Origin: an uncultured Collinsella sp.
GTDB lineage: Bacteria; Actinomycetota; Coriobacteriia; Coriobacteriales; Coriobacteriaceae
Length of the DNA: 8,808 nt
Direction of reading: 5' to 3'
Assembly (NCBI GenBank): GCA_900549335.1
Contig: UROJ01000060.1
Span: 1-8,808, forward strand
The notes beneath the pieces are model-generated. The model was given only the letters and a program-made list of their open reading frames with translations. It was not told the DNA's origin and did not search any database. Both the position numbers and the translations under genes were made by a program. This document shows, piece after piece, positions 5,879-8,808 of the stretch (its first letter is position 1; every line of letters begins with the position of its first letter).

Positions 5879-7624
5879 CTACGAGTGCACGACCACACAC
5901 AGGCCGACGCTGATGCAGTCGTGGAGCGCCTTGGCATCGGCCAGGCGCAGGTTGATGCAGCCGTGGCTTCCGCACCACTTATAGGACTCGGCATTGTCGA
6001 AGCTCTTGTCGTTTTGCCAGGTGGCGTCGTGGAAACCGATCATATTGCCCTCGAACGGCATCCAATAGCTGACCGGGCTCTCGTATTTGGGCTTTCCGGT
6101 CTCGGGGTCTTTAGCACCGATGAGCTTGCTTGCGCCGTCGTTGCTGTTGATCTGCCACACGCCCTCCGGGGTGGCGTCTTCGCCCGGTTTGCCGGAAATA
6201 AAGTTGGCCTCCCACACGATATTGCCGTTCTCGTCGTAGTAGCGCGCGTGCTGCTCGGACAGGTCGACGTCGATATAGGCCTTCCAATCGGGCTCGCCCT
6301 TGGCGGTAAACGTGTCGGCCTTCTTGGAGTACGAAATCTCGATATCGCCGGTCTGCTTGTTATTGATAGCGTCCTCGACCTGCTTGGCGAGCGTGTCGCT
6401 GTCGATGGACCAGCCAAAATCGCCGCCCTCGACAGCGCACTCCTTGCCGTCGGCGCGTGTCCACCAGCGGGTGGATCCCACGGTGTTAAAGCCGTTAGCG
6501 AGTTCGGCGGCCCAGCTGCCGATCTGCGACGTATCGAGCGTAGGGTTGGCCGGATCGGCAAAGCTGATCCACTGCAGCACCGAGCTGCCGTCCACTTTAC
6601 CGGCATCATTGCCGTTGAGCTTAAGGGTCACGTTGACGCCCAGGAAGTTGTTGGCGGCATCGCATGCAGCCTGAATCTGGTCGTTGGTGAGGGTGCCGTT
6701 GAGCGGTTCGTAGGCGTCGTTTCCGATCTTGGTGATATCGACGTTCTCGGCGAGCGACGCGAGTTCGATCTCGGCATATTTGATGACATGCTCACGGTTG
6801 AGCTTCTCGTTGGAACGGGCCTTCTCAACGGTGAACTTGCCGGCCTTCTCATCATAGGAGCTGGCGGCCTCGAAGGTGCCCGAGCGGCCCTCGTTGAACT
6901 CGTCGATGGCGCTGCCCAGGCCCTCCTCAAACTGCTTTTGGTCAAAGGCATCGGAGAGCATGGACAGGTCGACGTCCTGGTCCAAGTCGACCGAGCCGTT
7001 CTTGGTGGCGCTAACGGTTTTGCCGCCGAGCGACGCGATGAGGCGCGATGGCCACAGCAGCGGCTCGTTTTTGCTGATAATTTCGTGGGCGGCTTCCTCG
7101 CCATCGACGATGGGCTCGTCGGACTCGGGCTGGTAGGTCCAGCTAAAGTCATCGCCCGCCACGGTGAGCTTGTAGTGCTTCCATGCCGAGTTGACCTTGG
7201 TGGCTGCCGAAGATGCGTTAGAGAGCGAGATGTCGACGCCGGCGATGGTGGTGTTGGGGTAAGCGACCTGCGAGAACGCCACGACGCCTACGATGTAGAC
7301 GATCGCGACGAGGCCGAGGACGACAAAGAGGGCCGTCTTTCCGCCCGACTTGCTGCTTTTGTTGGTGTGCTTGTCCGCGGGTCCGCGATTGCTTGCCGCG
7401 CGAGCGTGCGAAGGGCCCTGCTTGGGGGCGGCACCTTGTGCGGAACGCTGCTGATATTGTTGATGCGGCTGGTATTGACGCTGATTCGGGCGCTGAGAGG
7501 CATTGGCCGGGCCGTGTTGTTGGCTGTGAGCCGGCGCGATGGGGCGCGGCGATTGGACGCCGCCAGTATGCCTACTGGGCTGTTGCGGATCGGGAATCAT
7601 GTTGCTGCGGTCGATTTGCGACAT
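5879..7624 (-). CDS. L,D-transpeptidase (YkuD domain) with PG-binding-4-like region
   Basis: A 581-residue membrane-anchored enzyme expected to make 3-3 cross-links in peptidoglycan or attach proteins to it. Residues 1-96 are cytoplasmic and disordered, rich in Gln, Pro, His, Asn and Ser, and end in a Lys-rich patch. One TM anchor covers about 97-118. The outer part starts with a YPNTTIAGVDIS stretch (122-133), typical of the PG_binding_4/VanW-like neighbourhood, and a long repeat-like region to about 445. The YkuD catalytic domain occupies 450-581. Its active site is clear: His532 in IGFHDATW, and the SHGCINLR motif at 553-560 with nucleophile Cys556. ATG 7624 is preceded by AAGGAAA at a somewhat long spacing. 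The gene has its own TATAAT box and precedes the exporter operon by 129 bases, with no clear terminator between, so partial read-through is possible. Confidence 0.93.
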   Translation of the reverse strand: MSQIDRSNMIPDPQQPSRHTGGVQSPRPIAPAHSQQHGPANASQRPNQRQYQPHQQYQQRSAQGAAPKQGPSHARAASNRGPADKHTNKSSKSGGKTALFVVLGLVAIVYIVGVVAFSQVAYPNTTIAGVDISLSNASSAATKVNSAWKHYKLTVAGDDFSWTYQPESDEPIVDGEEAAHEIISKNEPLLWPSRLIASLGGKTVSATKNGSVDLDQDVDLSMLSDAFDQKQFEEGLGSAIDEFNEGRSGTFEAASSYDEKAGKFTVEKARSNEKLNREHVIKYAEIELASLAENVDITKIGNDAYEPLNGTLTNDQIQAACDAANNFLGVNVTLKLNGNDAGKVDGSSVLQWISFADPANPTLDTSQIGSWAAELANGFNTVGSTRWWTRADGKECAVEGGDFGWSIDSDTLAKQVEDAINNKQTGDIEISYSKKADTFTAKGEPDWKAYIDVDLSEQHARYYDENGNIVWEANFISGKPGEDATPEGVWQINSNDGASKLIGAKDPETGKPKYESPVSYWMPFEGNMIGFHDATWQNDKSFDNAESYKWCGSHGCINLRLADAKALHDCISVGLCVVVHS

Positions 7625-7681
7625 CGTTTATATTTCCTTCGAGTTTCGACTTGCGGCTCATCGTGTTTTAACTGGGCTTGC

Positions 7682-7687
7682 ATTATA
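7682..7687 (-). promoter_or_regulatory. -10 box upstream of the L,D-transpeptidase gene
   Basis: On the minus strand this reads TATAAT, a perfect -10 consensus, 57 bases before the start codon at 7624. It predicts a transcript start near 7675 and a leader of about 50 bases. No convincing -35 hexamer is seen at 16-18 bases upstream, and there is no extended TG motif, so an activator or a different sigma-factor arrangement is possible. The gap to the serine dehydratase stop is 117 bases and holds no T-tract hairpin. Confidence 0.5.
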
Positions 7688-7741
7688 GCGATTAGCCTGT
7701 TGTTTGTGGTGCGGAAACAGTATCAGTTTGGAGAAGTCTGC

Positions 7742-8808
7742 CTATCCGCATATGCCGCATTTGGCGCAGGCAGAAAGCGCGGCCGGGGCTTGAGCGATGC
7801 CGCCCTTGGCCGTCTCGCGCAGGGTTGCCGGCAGGGCGTGGCCCACCGAGAGCATCACATGCGCCATCTGGTCAAACGGCACCAGGCTCTTGATGCCGGC
7901 GAGCGCGAGCTGGGCCGAGCTGAAGGCCGCGGCCACGCCGATGGCATTGCGGTTTTGGCACGGCACCTCAACAAGTCCGCCCACGGGGTCGCAAACGAGG
8001 CCTAGCAGATTGCTCAGCGCGATGGAACTGGCGTCGAGTGCCTGCTCGGGGCTGCCGCCGAGCATCTGCACCAGCGCGGCGGCAGCCATGGCGGCGGCAC
8101 TTCCCACCTCCGCTTGGCAGCCGCCCTCGGCGCCGGCGACGCAGGCGCTCGTGGTGAGGTTGAGGCCGATGGCGGCGGCACAGTAGAGGGCGTCCATGAC
8201 CTGCTCGTCATCGAGCTGCAGGTGGTCGGCCAGCGCCAGCACGCAGCCGGGCACGACACCCGCGGAGCCTGCCGTGGGGGCGGCAACGATCACGCCCATG
8301 GTGGCGGAGCGCTCGAGTACAGCCATGGCACGGGCCACGGCTTCGGTCTGGACGGCGCCCATCAGGTTTGTGCTCAAATCGTTACGGCCGGTGGCATCGA
8401 CGAGCTTCGCCTCGCCGCCGATGAGCCCGCCAAGCGAGCGCTGCGGATTGGCGATGGGGGCCGTGGTCTCCTCGCGCATAACGTCGAGCACGCGGCGCAT
8501 CGCGGCGACGGCGTGCTCCTCGCCGGTCAGACGCGCTTCGCGCACGGCCATGACGGCGCCGATGCTGAGTTCCAGCTCCTTGCAAGCGTCGAGCAGCTGT
8601 TCGCCGTCATCGAAGATCTCCTTGGCCGAGACGCCGGGAGAGAGCGATGACGCCGAGCCCGGGAGTTCAATAAAGGTGGCGTAGTCGACGTTGTCGAGTT
8701 TTCGCAGCATGGGAATGACGGTATCGTCGGGGACGCCGTCGGTCTCAAAGACAGAGTAGGCCTGGCCGCCCACCTCGGTGCGGTAGGTACGGCAAAACGC
8801 GATGTTCA
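7742..8808 (-). CDS. sdaA: L-serine dehydratase (iron-sulphur L-serine ammonia-lyase), 3' part of the gene
   Basis: The frame stays open to the window edge, giving 354 visible residues, so the N-terminus is missing. A GTG at 8773 looks like a start but is internal: the codons before it read NIAFCRTYRTEVGGQAYSVF, a family-like sequence that resembles the ACT-like end of the beta part. The alpha catalytic part follows from about SSLSPGVSAKEIF. Three cysteines in GCQAEVG, VCDPVGG and VPCQNRNA, spaced 42 and 11, fit the 4Fe-4S ligands as I recall them from the Legionella enzyme. The chain ends with ACAKCGICG; in that family a C-terminal cysteine caps the cluster in the substrate-free state. The enzyme converts L-serine to pyruvate and ammonia in the cytoplasm. 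Beta and alpha parts are fused here, whereas many Gram-positives make them as two proteins. Confidence 0.95.
   Translation of the reverse strand, partial: NIAFCRTYRTEVGGQAYSVFETDGVPDDTVIPMLRKLDNVDYATFIELPGSASSLSPGVSAKEIFDDGEQLLDACKELELSIGAVMAVREARLTGEEHAVAAMRRVLDVMREETTAPIANPQRSLGGLIGGEAKLVDATGRNDLSTNLMGAVQTEAVARAMAVLERSATMGVIVAAPTAGSAGVVPGCVLALADHLQLDDEQVMDALYCAAAIGLNLTTSACVAGAEGGCQAEVGSAAAMAAAALVQMLGGSPEQALDASSIALSNLLGLVCDPVGGLVEVPCQNRNAIGVAAAFSSAQLALAGIKSLVPFDQMAHVMLSVGHALPATLRETAKGGIAQAPAALSACAKCGICG

Noticed and set aside
7718..7732. AAAC...GTTT partial palindrome upstream of the L,D-transpeptidase promoter
   Set aside because: Only four paired bases at each end with a mismatched centre; too weak to call an operator or terminator.
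5885..8005. Very long open frame on the plus strand (706 codons) opposite the L,D-transpeptidase and the end of the serine dehydratase
   Set aside because: It is antisense to two genes with clear catalytic motifs, crosses their intergenic promoter region, and its protein is a Gly/Val/Arg/Asp-rich mixture with no domain. Such frames are common opposite GC-rich genes.
8771..8773. GTG as start of the serine dehydratase
   Set aside because: The reading frame continues upstream to the window edge with family-like sequence, so this valine is internal and the gene is cut by the window.

Overview
The window is a GC-rich stretch of bacterial chromosome with an ordinary housekeeping and cell-envelope layout. 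The gene style suggests a single-membrane, high-GC Gram-positive, probably a coriobacterium close to Collinsella. The clues are an L,D-transpeptidase with a long disordered cytoplasmic head, a MacAB-like exporter with no outer-membrane partner, and a fused L-serine dehydratase. This placement is inference from gene style and not a proven assignment. I see no IS element, phage gene, CRISPR array or other sign of recent transfer.

Plus strand, left part. The window opens inside a tRNA-Glu(CTC) gene (1-55, 5' end missing), followed by a strong intrinsic terminator (66-97). A gene for a multi-pass membrane protein of the lysylphosphatidylglycerol-synthase-TM / flippase-like family follows (207-1511). 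Next comes a TetR-family regulator gene (1630-2241), whose leader holds two small inverted repeats that could be an operator.

Middle. A 102-base gap between convergent genes (2242-2343) is almost filled by one large inverted repeat (arms of 22-23 bases, 37-base spacer) without a T-tract. On the minus strand, read from right to left, lies a tightly packed three-gene exporter operon: membrane-fusion/adaptor protein (5749-4328), LolD/MacB-type ATPase (4328-3555) and MacB/FtsX-type permease (3558-2344). The coding regions touch or overlap by 1 and 4 bases, so they are surely co-translated. Its leader carries a perfect 12-base-arm palindrome (5782-5815).

Right part. Also on the minus strand are an L,D-transpeptidase (7624-5879) that cross-links peptidoglycan outside the membrane, with a perfect TATAAT box upstream, and the 3' part of an iron-sulphur L-serine dehydratase (8808-7742, running off the window end).

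How they fit together: several of the genes concern the cell envelope (flippase-like protein, exporter, L,D-transpeptidase). The TetR protein may control the flippase-like gene, the exporter, or only itself; the sequence does not settle this. The serine dehydratase is a separate metabolic gene. I found no convincing undescribed system. The items most worth checking are the non-coding inverted repeats.
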